Source: Bacillota bacterium
GTDB lineage: Bacteria > Bacillota > Negativicutes > Sporomusales > UBA7701
Direction: 5' to 3'
NCBI GenBank assembly: GCA_023415075.1
Contig: JAEZLU010000339.1
Location: 1-10,113, forward strand
DNA: 10,113 bases
Positions 1-7,273 of the stretch are shown one piece after another. Below the pieces are notes generated by a model. The model worked only from the letters and a program-made list of their open reading frames with translations. It searched no databases and had not been told where the DNA came from. The translations under genes and the position numbers were made by a program. Position 1 is the stretch's first letter. Each line of letters opens with the position of its first letter.

Positions 1-539
1 ATCATGTCCACCCGGCCGGCGGGCAATGCCGGTTTGAAGCCGTTCTCGGCCACGCACGGCAGGTAGACGATGCCGGCAAACCGCCCGTCATCGCCGAGAC
101 TGCCGGTCCGGCCGGCCATGACGTTGGTATCTAGATAAACCGGATACACCGGGTCGGTTATGGCCACCGTATTTTCCTGGCCGAAGATTTCCTGGATGTT
201 GCCGACGTCGCTCTTGGCACCGTCGCTGACGAACACTTCGTCCTCGTCGAGGCTGATGCCGCGGGCCGCATAGTCGTGCTCGATGATTTTCTGGATAAGG
301 AAACTGTAACCCTGCTCAGGGCCGTAGCCGCGGAAGGTCTCGGCTTTGCTCATCTCATCCACCGCTTTGTGCATGGCCTCAATGACCGCCGGCACCAGCG
401 GCCGGGTTACGTCGCCTATCCCCAGACGGATGATGTTGGCCTCCGGATGAGCGTTTTTGAAGGCGGTGACTCGCCGGCCGATTTCGGCAAATAAGTAGCT
501 GCCCGGCAGTTTCAGGTAGTTTTCGTTAAGTAGCGCCAT
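1..539 (-). CDS. dapL: LL-diaminopimelate aminotransferase, N-terminal 179 residues (runs off left edge)
   Basis: A PLP-dependent class I/II aminotransferase that converts tetrahydrodipicolinate directly to LL-2,6-diaminopimelate using glutamate, bypassing the acyl-blocked DapD/C/E route for lysine and peptidoglycan. The reverse-strand translation begins MALLNENYLKLPGSYLF and carries family-typical segments: RLGIGDVTRPL (38-48), ETFRGYGPEQGY (67-78), VFVSDGAKSD (102-111) and DPVYPVYLDTNVMAGRTG (129-146). The PLP-binding lysine lies beyond the window. Full members are about 390-410 residues, so a little under half is present and nothing seen is broken. The start at 539 is supported by an AGGAGG ribosome site seven bases upstream. 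dapF lies 92 bp upstream on the same strand, the next step of the pathway, so the two are probably co-transcribed. The recognition rests on remembered family sequence. Confidence 0.93.
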   Translation of the reverse strand, partial: MALLNENYLKLPGSYLFAEIGRRVTAFKNAHPEANIIRLGIGDVTRPLVPAVIEAMHKAVDEMSKAETFRGYGPEQGYSFLIQKIIEHDYAARGISLDEDEVFVSDGAKSDVGNIQEIFGQENTVAITDPVYPVYLDTNVMAGRTGSLGDDGRFAGIVYLPCVAENGFKPALPAGRVDM

Positions 540-578
540 AGTATGTCCTCCTGTACCGTAATATTTAATGGCTAAATC

Positions 579-636
579 TATAGGCGGCGAATTTCGGGCC
601 GGGTTTTCCGCCCGGCTGCCGCTGTTGCCGCCTATA
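579..636 (-). other. nested inverted repeats between dapF and dapL
   Basis: TATAGGCGGC at 579-588 is the exact reverse complement of 627-636. Inside this 10-bp outer pair sits a second hairpin with arms GCCGGG (598-603) and CCCGGC (611-616) and a 7-nt loop. The structure covers the dapF stop codon (632-634) and ends about 40 bases before the dapL start. On the transcribed strand no T-run follows, so it does not look like an intrinsic terminator. A processing, stability or attenuation element between two co-transcribed genes is possible. The role is inferred; the pairing is seen. Confidence 0.5.
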
Positions 637-1471
637 CTCCGAGCAGAAATTGGCCGCGGAACACCTCTGCCGCCGGGCCGGTCATGAAGACCCGGTCGTC
701 CTCGGCCCATTCGATGGTAAGGTCGCCGCCGTCCAGATGGACGAGGGCCGTGCGATCGGTGCGGCCGCTAAGAGCTGCCGCCACCAGCGTCGCACAGGTG
801 CCGGTGCCGCAGGCCAACGTGACGCCGGCGCCTCGTTCCCAGACCCGCATCCGCATTTCCCGCCGGCTCACCACCTGGGCGAATTCCACGTTGGTCTTGC
901 GGGGAAACAGCGGATTTGTCTCGATTTTCGGGCCGACGGCCGATAGGTCGACGGCCGACACATCGTCGACGAAAATCACGAAATGGGGGTTGCCCATGCT
1001 CACGCCGATACCCGTATAGGTCTTGCCGGCCACCGCCACCGGCACATTCATTGCCGCATCGCCGGCCGGGCCGGTCATGGGAATCTCGCCTCGGCTGAGC
1101 CGCGGCTTGCCCATATCGACCTTAACACCGGTTATCCGACCGTCGGCCAGCACCAGTTCGGGCTTGATCAGTCCGGCCAGCGTCTCAAAGGTGATTCTGG
1201 TCTTGTCGGTCAGGCCATGCTCATAAACATAACGGGCCGCGCAGCGAATGCCGTTGCCGCACATTTCCGGCTCGCTGCCGTCCGAGTTGATGATCCGCAT
1301 CCGAAAATCGGCGGTTGCCGACGGCAGGATGAGGATGAGGCCGTCGGCGCCCACGCCGAAATGGCGGTCGCACACCAGCCGGCCGGCGGTTTCCACATCT
1401 TTGATCACTTCTTTGAACCCGTTGACGACGACAAAATCGTTGCCAGCGCCGTGCATCTTCGAAAACTGCAT
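632..1471 (-). CDS. dapF: diaminopimelate epimerase
   Basis: A cofactor-independent two-base epimerase that converts LL- to meso-diaminopimelate for peptidoglycan cross-linking and lysine synthesis in the cytoplasm. At 279 residues it matches the usual family size. The N-terminus MQFSKMHGAGNDFVV is the family signature. Both catalytic cysteines are present in their normal settings: Cys71 in EPEMCGNGIRC and Cys221 in LACGTGTCA, one from each pseudo-symmetric half. GNPHFVIFV (150-158) is also typical. The start at 1471 is preceded by a GGAGGG ribosome site with six-base spacing. It lies 62 bp downstream of the Ca2+ ATPase and 92 bp upstream of dapL on the same strand. The ATPase has no metabolic link to it, so dapF-dapL may have their own promoter in the 62-bp gap. 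No defect is seen. Confidence 0.97.
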   Translation of the reverse strand: MQFSKMHGAGNDFVVVNGFKEVIKDVETAGRLVCDRHFGVGADGLILILPSATADFRMRIINSDGSEPEMCGNGIRCAARYVYEHGLTDKTRITFETLAGLIKPELVLADGRITGVKVDMGKPRLSRGEIPMTGPAGDAAMNVPVAVAGKTYTGIGVSMGNPHFVIFVDDVSAVDLSAVGPKIETNPLFPRKTNVEFAQVVSRREMRMRVWERGAGVTLACGTGTCATLVAAALSGRTDRTALVHLDGGDLTIEWAEDDRVFMTGPAAEVFRGQFLLGV

Positions 1472-1522
1472 CTGAATCCCTCCGTTGCTTCCCGAGGCCG
1501 TCCAGCAGGCCCGCCTTTTGGT

Positions 1523-1538
1523 ATTATAGTATATTATA
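1523..1538 (-). promoter_or_regulatory. tandem TATAAT boxes, candidate promoter for dapF-dapL
   Basis: On the reverse strand TATAAT occurs at 1538-1533 and again at 1528-1523, in the short gap before dapF. The first copy overlaps the ATPase stop codon. They stand out as AT-rich sequence in a GC-rich region. I see no good TTGACA-like -35 hexamer at 16-18 bp from either copy, so the call is weak. If real, it would separate dapFL expression from the ATPase gene. Confidence 0.3.
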
Positions 1539-4284
1539 TCCGACTAAGGGCCGAACGTACAGATAGCCGCCGCCGGAAAAATAGATGGCGCAGGCCGCCG
1601 AGGATGAAAGTCCAGCCTGACAAAACAAGGACAACCAGCCAGTCGGCCGGCGACAGCGGCGTCGTGCCGAAAATGGCGCTGAGAGCCGGTATATGGATAA
1701 CGGCAGCCTGCATGAGGGCCGAACAGCCAGTGGCCAGCAGCAGATAGCGGTTGCCGAACAGTCCCAGCTGAAAAATGGTGAGTTCTTCCGACCGGCAATC
1801 ATAGACATGGAAAAGCTGGCAGAACACCAGCGTCGTAAAGGCCATCGTCCTGGCGAGCGACAGGTCGTTTTGCAGATAATAGACGCCGGCGAATACCAGT
1901 AGTGTGGTAAAGCCTATCTGCAGGCCGCGGCCGACAATCTTACGGGCCAGGCCGCGGGAAAAAACGCTTTCCGCGGGGTCGCGCGGCGGCCGCAGCATGA
2001 TGTCGGGCGACTTAGGATCGACCCCCAGGGCCATCGCCGGCAAGCCGTCGGTCACCAGGTTGACCCAGAGGATCTGCACCGGCAAAAGCGGCAGCGGCAT
2101 CCCGGCCAGAGCGGCGACGAACATTGTCAGGACTTCGCCGATATTGCAGGCCAAGAGGTAACGGATAAACTTGCGGATGTTGTCGTAGATGCCGCGACCT
2201 TCCTCGACCGCGGCGACGATTGTCGCGAAATTGTCGTCAGCCAGCGTCATGGCCGAAGCCTCGCGGGTGACATCCGTCCCCGTCAGGCCCATAGCCACGC
2301 CGATGTCAGCCTCTTTGACCGCCGGCGCGTCGTTGACCCCGTCGCCGGTCATGGCCACAATATGGCCTTTTTGTTTGAGGGCCCGGACGATGCGCAGCTT
2401 GTGGGCCGGCGACACCCTGGCGTACACTGTCGTCTCGCCGGCGGCGGCCGTCAATTCACGGTCGCTCATGGCGTCGAGCTCGCGGCCGGTCAGGGCCCGG
2501 CTGCTGCCGTCGCGGTACAGCCTTATTTCACGGGCCACGGCCACCGCTGTATTGCGGTGGTCGCCGGTTATCATCACGGTGCGGATGCCGGCCTGGCGGC
2601 AGAGGCTGATGGCTTCCTTGGCCTCCTCGCGCGGCGGGTCGATCATCCCCATCAGGCCGGCGAACACCAGCTCCCGTTCGGTATCCTCCCCGAGATTCAC
2701 CGTGTCGGCCGGCGTCAGCCGGCGATAGGCCATCGCCAGTACCCGCAGCGCTCCTTCGGTCATGGTCTCGTTGACGGCGGCGATACGGCCGATGATCTCC
2801 GGGGTCAGCGGCAGCTCCCGCGTGCCGTCGTACCAGTAGCGGCAAAGTTCAAGGACGGTATCCGGCGCCCCCTTAACAAACAGCACCGGCCCGCCTTCCG
2901 GCCCGCTGTAGGCCACCGCCATGCGGCGCCGCTCAGCCTCGAAGGGGATTTCCCCCAGCCGCCTTTCCCGTTTTTCGACCTCTTCCCGCCAGATGCCGGC
3001 CTTGGCCGCTACCACCACGAGCGCCCCTTCGGTGGGATCGCCCTCGACCGAGAAGCCCCGGCTGCCTTTGCGGCGCCAGATGCCGCTGATGCCTACGTTG
3101 TTCGCCTTGAGTACACTGTTGTTGCACATGGCGCCGACCAGTAGACATTGCAGTAAACATTTATCCTTTTTGGCATCGAATTCCTGCTTGTCAAGGTAAA
3201 AATCGCCTTTTATCTCATAGCCGACCCCGCCAATTTCGTAGGTTTTGCCGCCGGCGTACACCTGGCGGACGGTCATGGCGTTCTGGGTCAGCGTACCGGT
3301 CTTGTCGGAGCAGATAACGGTCGTGCAGCCGAGCGTCTCCACCGCCGGCAGCTTGCGGACAATGGCATGCTGGCGGATCATCCGCTGCACCCCCAGGGCT
3401 AAAGCCACGGTGACGATTGCCGGCAGCCCCTCGGGGATGGCCGCCACCGCCAGGCTTATGCCGGTCATGCACATCAAAAACAGCGGCTCGCCTTTGGCCA
3501 CGCCGGTGATCACGACCACCAGGCACACCCCCAGGCAGCCCCAGACCAGCCAGCGCCCCAGGTTATCCAGCCGTCGCTGCAGCGGCGTCTCCTCGTCGGC
3601 CACGCCCTGGATCATGCCGGCGATATGGCCGACCTCGGTTGCCATACCGGTGGCGCAGACGATGACCCGGCCGCGGCCGCGGGTGATTACCGTGCCGGCA
3701 TGCACCATGTTCTTGCGGTCGCCGATGGTGACTCCCTCCGGGTACACCTTGTCGGCCAGCTTGCGCACAGGCATCGACTCGCCGGTGAGGGCCGCTTCCT
3801 CGGCCTCGAGGTTGGCTGCCTCGAACAGCCGCCCGTCGGCGGCTACGATATCGCCGGGCTCCAGCAGGAGGATATCGCCTGGCACCAGTTCGCGGGCCGG
3901 CACCTGCTGGATATTGCCGTGCCGCAGTACCCGGGCCGCCGGCGCGGTCAGTTTCTCGAGGGCGGCCATTGACTGCTCGGCCCGGTTCTCCTGGATAAAG
4001 CCGAGCACGGCATTTATCAGCACGATAGCCAGGATGGTGACCGCGTCGACGTACTCGCCTAAGAGGCCGGAGATTAGCGTGGCCGCCAGCAGCACCATCA
4101 CCATGAAATCCTGGAACTGGGCGAAGAACCGCCGCCACCAGGCCGGGGTCTCCCGGCGGGCCATCTCGTTATAGCCGAACTGGGCCAGCCTTTCTTCAAC
4201 CTCGCTGCGCACCAGCCCCTCGTGCCGGTCGGTGCGCCAGTACCCCAACGCATCGTCGGCCGTGCGCGCATGCCATTTCTCCAT
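1534..4284 (-). CDS. calcium-translocating P-type ATPase (P2A, SERCA-like)
   Basis: A P-type ATPase predicted to export Ca2+ across the cytoplasmic membrane. The longest frame starts at 4314 (926 residues). I prefer the ATG at 4284 (MEKWHA, residue 11), because GGGGTGG lies six bases before it and the upstream ATGs lack ribosome sites. In long-frame numbering the motifs are LTGES 176-180 (actuator), PEGLP 294-298 (helix M4), phosphorylated Asp337 in DKTGTLT, KGAPD 481-485 (nucleotide domain), TGDGVNDAP 656-664, NIGE 724-727 (M5) and NLVTDGLPA 752-760 (M6). About ten membrane helices fit. Residues matching the SERCA Ca2+ ligands of M4, M5 and M6 are kept, but the position of SERCA Glu908 in M8 is Gln833. 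Mn2+ as a further substrate cannot be excluded. The gene is divergent from rqcH and followed closely by dapF. Confidence 0.92.
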   Translation of the reverse strand: MEKWHARTADDALGYWRTDRHEGLVRSEVEERLAQFGYNEMARRETPAWWRRFFAQFQDFMVMVLLAATLISGLLGEYVDAVTILAIVLINAVLGFIQENRAEQSMAALEKLTAPAARVLRHGNIQQVPARELVPGDILLLEPGDIVAADGRLFEAANLEAEEAALTGESMPVRKLADKVYPEGVTIGDRKNMVHAGTVITRGRGRVIVCATGMATEVGHIAGMIQGVADEETPLQRRLDNLGRWLVWGCLGVCLVVVITGVAKGEPLFLMCMTGISLAVAAIPEGLPAIVTVALALGVQRMIRQHAIVRKLPAVETLGCTTVICSDKTGTLTQNAMTVRQVYAGGKTYEIGGVGYEIKGDFYLDKQEFDAKKDKCLLQCLLVGAMCNNSVLKANNVGISGIWRRKGSRGFSVEGDPTEGALVVVAAKAGIWREEVEKRERRLGEIPFEAERRRMAVAYSGPEGGPVLFVKGAPDTVLELCRYWYDGTRELPLTPEIIGRIAAVNETMTEGALRVLAMAYRRLTPADTVNLGEDTERELVFAGLMGMIDPPREEAKEAISLCRQAGIRTVMITGDHRNTAVAVAREIRLYRDGSSRALTGRELDAMSDRELTAAAGETTVYARVSPAHKLRIVRALKQKGHIVAMTGDGVNDAPAVKEADIGVAMGLTGTDVTREASAMTLADDNFATIVAAVEEGRGIYDNIRKFIRYLLACNIGEVLTMFVAALAGMPLPLLPVQILWVNLVTDGLPAMALGVDPKSPDIMLRPPRDPAESVFSRGLARKIVGRGLQIGFTTLLVFAGVYYLQNDLSLARTMAFTTLVFCQLFHVYDCRSEELTIFQLGLFGNRYLLLATGCSALMQAAVIHIPALSAIFGTTPLSPADWLVVLVLSGWTFILGGLRHLFFRRRLSVRSALSRI

Positions 4285-4356
4285 ATCCTGCCACCCCGCT
4301 AACATCTTTATCATCTGTATCCATGTTATTCCAAGGCCAGGTTTAATAGACCTTAT

Positions 4357-4386
4357 TTGACCCTGGCGGCCGGCGGGTGGTATACT
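4357..4386 (+). promoter_or_regulatory. sigma-A-type promoter of rqcH
   Basis: TTGACC at 4357-4362 and TATACT at 4381-4386 are separated by 18 bp, a good housekeeping promoter 31 bp before the rqcH start. A 6-bp hairpin (TAGGGC/GCCCTA, 4387-4404) lies between the -10 box and the ribosome site. A GCCAGG/CCTGGC inverted repeat (4336-4341, 4362-4367) brackets the -35 region; its meaning is unclear. Confidence 0.65.
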
Positions 4387-4403
4387 TAGGGCGAAAAAGC
4401 CCT

Positions 4404-4409
4404 AGGAGG
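4404..4409 (+). promoter_or_regulatory. rqcH ribosome binding site
   Basis: A perfect AGGAGG seven bases before the ATG at 4417 fixes the rqcH start. Its first base is the last base of the 4387-4404 hairpin. Confidence 0.8.
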
Positions 4410-4416
4410 ATTTGCC

Positions 4417-6171
4417 ATGAACCTCGAAGGCCTGGCCCTGCGTTCACTGGTGGCCGAGCTCGACGGTCGCCTCGCCGGTGCCCGCGTCGACCGCATCTTT
4501 CAACCCGACAGATTCCGCCTCCTCCTTTGGCTGCGCCAGCCGGGCGAGGACATCCCCCTGCTGCTGTCGGCCAACCCGGACAGCGCCGGCGCCTGGCTGC
4601 CGTCGGCAGTCCCGGAAAACCCGGCGGTCCCCGCCCCCTTTTGCATGCTGCTGCGCAAACACCTCGAGGACGGGCGCATCGCCCGCATCAGCCAGCACGG
4701 CCTGGATCGCATCGTCACCGTTGCCGTCGACGTCCGCGGCGAGCGCGGCCTTATTGTCACCAAGGAACTTACCCTCGAAATAATGAGCAAACACTCCAAT
4801 ATCATCCTCGTTCAGGATGGCATCGTCCTCGATGCCATCCGCCGCATCGGCGCAGCGATCAGCAGTTTTCGCCAGGTTCTGCCGGGCCGCCCCTACGCCG
4901 CGCCCCCCGGCCAGCCCCGCAGCGACCTTTTTGAGCTGCCGGCCGGCAGCTTTGTCGCCGCCTTGCGGGCCGACCACGGAAACCTCGGCCTCGCCAAGGG
5001 TATAATCGCCGCCGCCGAGGGCGTCGGTCCCCTCACCGCCAAGGAAATCGCCTGGCGAGCCGGGCTGCCGGCCGATATGACGGTAGCCGACCTCGATAAT
5101 AAGGACGCCGCTGCCCTGACCGAAGCGATCACCAGTCTGATTGGGCCGCTGGCGGCCGGGGAAAGCCAACCTACTGTCGCCCTCAGCGCCGACGGCCGCA
5201 AGCTGCTGGCCGTAGCTCCCTTTTGCCCTGAACACCTGGCCGGGCAAGACCGCCGGCCTTTTACAAATCTGAGCGCCGCCGTCGAATTCGCCGCCAACTT
5301 CCACGGCCAGCCGGAAAACCCGGAAAAGCTGATGCTGCAAAAGCTGGTGGCCGGCGAACTCGCCCGCCTGACCCGCAAAGCCGCCGCCGTCGCCGCCGAC
5401 CTGGCCGCCGCCGAAGAAGCCGATACCTACCGCCGCTACGGCGACATCCTCATGGCCAGCCTCCACGCCATCCCGGCCGGCGCCAGGGAAGCCAGCCTCA
5501 CCGATCTCTATGCAGGCGGCGAGGCGCCGCCGATAACCATCGCCCTCGACCCGGCCCTTAGCCCGCTGGCCAACGCCCGCCGCTACTACAACCGTTACAA
5601 TAAAGCCAAACGGGCCCGGGAAACCCTGGCCGGCCAACTGGCCGCCGGCCGCGAGGAAGCCGCCTACCTGGAAACCATCGCCGTCGCCCTCGACCAGGCG
5701 ACGACCGCCAACGACGCCGACGAAATCCGCCAGGAACTGTCCCAGGCCGGCTACATAAAGGAAAAAGGCAAACGGCGGCCGCCGGCGCCGGCTGCGCCCC
5801 TCGCCGCCGCTGCCCCCGACGGCACGGCCATCCTCATCGGTAAAAACAACCGCCAGAACGACCTGGTGACCTTCAAAGAGGCCCGGCCGGACGACCTTTG
5901 GCTGCATACCAAGGATATTCCCGGTTCCCATGTAATCTTAAAATGCGGCAGCCGCGATCCTTCGCCCGACGCCATCGCCGCCGCTGCCGGCCTGGCCGCC
6001 TACTACTCCAAGGCCAAGGCCTCGGCCAACGTGCCGGTAGACTACACCCGCCGCCGCCATGTTAAAAAGCCGGCCGGCGCCAAACCCGGTTTCGTCATTT
6101 ACGACCACCAGAAAACTGTCTACGTCACTCCGGACGAGGCAGCCGTCAAAGAGCTGTTCAGCCGCAAATAA
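4417..6171 (+). CDS. rqcH: ribosome quality control factor RqcH (NFACT / Rqc2 family; older name fibronectin-binding protein)
   Basis: RqcH binds obstructed 50S subunits carrying peptidyl-tRNA and recruits tRNA-Ala to add C-terminal alanine tails that mark stalled chains for degradation. The protein has 584 residues, near the family norm. In order: NFACT-N (about 1-180), a helix-hairpin-helix-like region (about 180-240), a charged coiled-coil pair around 300-350 and 390-445, and NFACT-R (about 468-584) with GKNNRQND at 475-482 and DDLWLHTKDIPGSHVIL at 492-508. The DR pair needed for tRNA handling in B. subtilis RqcH falls at exactly Asp97-Arg98 here (HGLDRIV). Codons are strongly GC-rich, which produces a long open frame on the opposite strand. 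The old link to fibronectin binding is a legacy name. It is a single gene with its own promoter. Confidence 0.95.
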   Translation: MNLEGLALRSLVAELDGRLAGARVDRIFQPDRFRLLLWLRQPGEDIPLLLSANPDSAGAWLPSAVPENPAVPAPFCMLLRKHLEDGRIARISQHGLDRIVTVAVDVRGERGLIVTKELTLEIMSKHSNIILVQDGIVLDAIRRIGAAISSFRQVLPGRPYAAPPGQPRSDLFELPAGSFVAALRADHGNLGLAKGIIAAAEGVGPLTAKEIAWRAGLPADMTVADLDNKDAAALTEAITSLIGPLAAGESQPTVALSADGRKLLAVAPFCPEHLAGQDRRPFTNLSAAVEFAANFHGQPENPEKLMLQKLVAGELARLTRKAAAVAADLAAAEEADTYRRYGDILMASLHAIPAGAREASLTDLYAGGEAPPITIALDPALSPLANARRYYNRYNKAKRARETLAGQLAAGREEAAYLETIAVALDQATTANDADEIRQELSQAGYIKEKGKRRPPAPAAPLAAAAPDGTAILIGKNNRQNDLVTFKEARPDDLWLHTKDIPGSHVILKCGSRDPSPDAIAAAAGLAAYYSKAKASANVPVDYTRRRHVKKPAGAKPGFVIYDHQKTVYVTPDEAAVKELFSRK

Positions 6172-6201
6172 AAACCCCGGTGCTTTCGGGCTTGTTGATA
6201 A
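6170..6201 (+). repeat. left orphan terminator half-arm plus inverted-repeat end
   Basis: Right after the rqcH stop, 6170-6183 reads AAAAACCCCGGTGC, which looks like the 5' half of an intrinsic terminator. No matching GCACCGGGG follows within the next 70 bases. Four bases later, GGGCTTGTTGATAA (6188-6201) matches, in inverted orientation and at 12 of 14 positions, a segment at 8621-8634. The overall alignment to the reverse complement of 8621-8652 is 25 of 32 positions. Confidence 0.6.
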
Positions 6202-6239
6202 GAGGGTAGTCGAGATTTTTTCTCGACTACCCTCTTTTT
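6201..6239 (+). terminator. strong intrinsic terminator between convergent rqcH and lysR-type gene
   Basis: There is a perfect 15-bp stem (6201-6215 with 6221-6235), a five-T loop, then TTTT. It ends rqcH transcripts, and the symmetric stem could also serve the LysR-type gene, whose stop is at 6247 on the other strand. On that strand the downstream T-run is poor. Confidence 0.85.
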
Positions 6240-6246
6240 CGGGCGC

Positions 6247-7164
6247 TTATCTTTTGTTATTTATGATCGTCTTTAGTACTTTGAAACCTTCATAACTATG
6301 CAATTCTTCTAGAAAAACTTCCGTTGCTTTCGTGTGGAAAAGCGTTGCCGGCATTATTACTGAAAACTCCCGTGAAATCGGTGTGCCATCTACCTTAAGC
6401 ATCGTAAGATTATTCGTTGACAGCTCTTTGCGGATTGCCCAGTACGATAATAAGCTGATCCCCAAGCCGGCTTCCACGGACTCTTTGATAATCTGGGTAC
6501 TGCCGAACTCCATAAGATTGTTAGGCTGAAAAAGGTACTTTGTAAACATTTTTTCAGTTGCTTCTCGCGTTCCTGATCCAATCTCCCGGATAATCCAAGT
6601 CTCTTTGTTTAAGTCAGAAATTGCTACTTTATTTTGTCTGGCCAATCGGTGAGAGGGTGAACAAACGATATACATCAGGTCCGCAGCAAAAGGCTCTACG
6701 GTTAGCCGGTCATGCCTAAACTCGCCCTCAATTATGCCAACATCTATTTTGTGGGTTAATACTAATTCGGCAATATCCCGTGTATTCCCGATGGTAATAG
6801 CCGGTTTTACCGATGGATAATTTTTATGGAGGGAAGCGATAATATGCGGCAGCACATATTCGCCGAACGTGTAACTTGCGCCGACGGACAAAGCTCCATG
6901 CGCCGTATGCATTAGGTCATCGACTAAACAGTGCATCCGGGTGTAAAGCCCTAAGATCTCGGTGGCATGGTGGTATACAATTTCTCCGGCCTTGGTTAGT
7001 CGCACGAATTTATTATTGCGCTCTAAAAGTTTTGTACCTACGATGCGCTCTAGGGCGTTGATGTATTGACTAACCGCGGGCTGAGTCATACACAGTTCTT
7101 CCGCCGTACGGGTGAAGTTCTTTCTTTCCGCGACTGTCACGAATACGCGCAAATTTTGATCCAT
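6247..7164 (-). CDS. LysR-type transcriptional regulator, CysL/YeiE-like, divergent from yeiH
   Basis: A 305-residue LysR-family DNA-binding regulator of normal length. The winged helix-turn-helix occupies about residues 1-60, with NFTRTAEELCMTQPAVSQYI at 16-35 as the recognition region. A linker helix and a periplasmic-binding-protein-like effector domain (about 90-290) follow. GASYTFGEYVLP (95-106), DVGIIEG (141-147), REIGSGTR (193-200) and AGLGISLLS (222-230) resemble the CysL/YeiE branch, some members of which respond to sulfite or sulfate-assimilation signals. The effector here is inferred, not shown. The start at 7164 has an AAAGGA site about six bases upstream. Divergence from a YeiH exporter across an operator-rich gap strongly suggests it controls that gene and itself. 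Base composition is clearly more AT-rich than rqcH or the ATPase. Confidence 0.88.
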   Translation of the reverse strand: MDQNLRVFVTVAERKNFTRTAEELCMTQPAVSQYINALERIVGTKLLERNNKFVRLTKAGEIVYHHATEILGLYTRMHCLVDDLMHTAHGALSVGASYTFGEYVLPHIIASLHKNYPSVKPAITIGNTRDIAELVLTHKIDVGIIEGEFRHDRLTVEPFAADLMYIVCSPSHRLARQNKVAISDLNKETWIIREIGSGTREATEKMFTKYLFQPNNLMEFGSTQIIKESVEAGLGISLLSYWAIRKELSTNNLTMLKVDGTPISREFSVIMPATLFHTKATEVFLEELHSYEGFKVLKTIINNKR

Positions 7165-7182
7165 TCATGTTCCTTTCGTTTG

Positions 7183-7231
7183 AATAAGTAATTCCTTATT
7201 ATAATGATTATAATGATTTATTTTACTTATT
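7183..7231. promoter_or_regulatory. LysR-type operator region between the regulator and yeiH
   Basis: AATAAG (7183-7188) and CTTATT (7195-7200) form a dyad with a 6-bp spacer. A third half-site CTTATT lies at 7226-7231, exactly 31 bp (about three helical turns) after the second. As a longer pair, AATAAGTAA (7183-7191) and TTACTTATT (7223-7231) are perfect reverse complements. If yeiH transcription starts near 7257, the dyad is centred close to -65 and the third half-site overlaps the -35 region. This is the usual recognition-site and activation-site layout of LysR-type regulators. Confidence 0.6.
7199..7216. repeat. tandem 9-bp repeat TTATAATGA x2
   Basis: Two perfect head-to-tail copies of TTATAATGA sit in the middle of the divergent control region. 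Each gives a TATAAT on both strands, so the repeat may provide overlapping -10 elements for the two divergent genes. Confidence 0.6.
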
Positions 7232-7235
7232 TCAA
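7207..7235 (-). promoter_or_regulatory. promoter of the LysR-type gene
   Basis: On the reverse strand TTGAAA (7235-7230) and TATAAT (7212-7207) are spaced by 17 bp, an excellent sigma-A-type promoter. The operator half-site 7226-7231 overlaps its -35 box and the 7195-7200 half-site lies near the start of transcription. Repression of the regulator by its own product is therefore likely. Confidence 0.6.
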
Positions 7236-7250
7236 TCCGTGCTTTATTAT
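7223..7250 (+). promoter_or_regulatory. candidate promoter of yeiH
   Basis: TTACTT (7223-7228) and TATTAT (7245-7250) are separated by 16 bp. Both are imperfect hexamers, as expected for a promoter that needs an activator. The -35 box overlaps the third LysR-type half-site. A ribosome site GGAGG follows at 7261-7265. Confidence 0.4.
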
Positions 7251-7273
7251 TACAAAGAACGGAGGCGAATAAG

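Noticed and set aside
983..1747. A 254-codon rightward frame across dapF and the ATPase end
   Set aside because: It runs antisense through two real genes and their gap and is compositionally biased, with no recognisable domain.
2362..3144. A 260-codon rightward frame inside the ATPase gene
   Set aside because: It is antisense to the conserved nucleotide and phosphorylation domains and is a shadow of GC-rich codons.
3245..4174. A 309-codon rightward frame opposite the Ca2+ ATPase
   Set aside because: It is a mirror of the ATPase coding sequence with Ser/Arg/Pro-rich composition, no ribosome site of note and no recognisable domain.
4387..4404. Hairpin before the rqcH ribosome site as a riboswitch or attenuator
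   Set aside because: It has only a 6-bp stem and overlaps the predicted transcription start, so most of its 5' arm would not be in the RNA.
4444..5931. A 495-codon open frame on the strand opposite rqcH
   Set aside because: It lies wholly antisense to a clearly recognised gene, is rich in low-complexity Gly/Ala/Arg and has no family features. GC-rich codon use in rqcH explains the absence of stops.
6193..6201. TTATCAACA on the reverse strand, one change from a DnaA box
   Set aside because: It is an isolated copy with no cluster, no AT-rich unwinding region and no origin genes; it is better explained as part of the inverted-repeat end.
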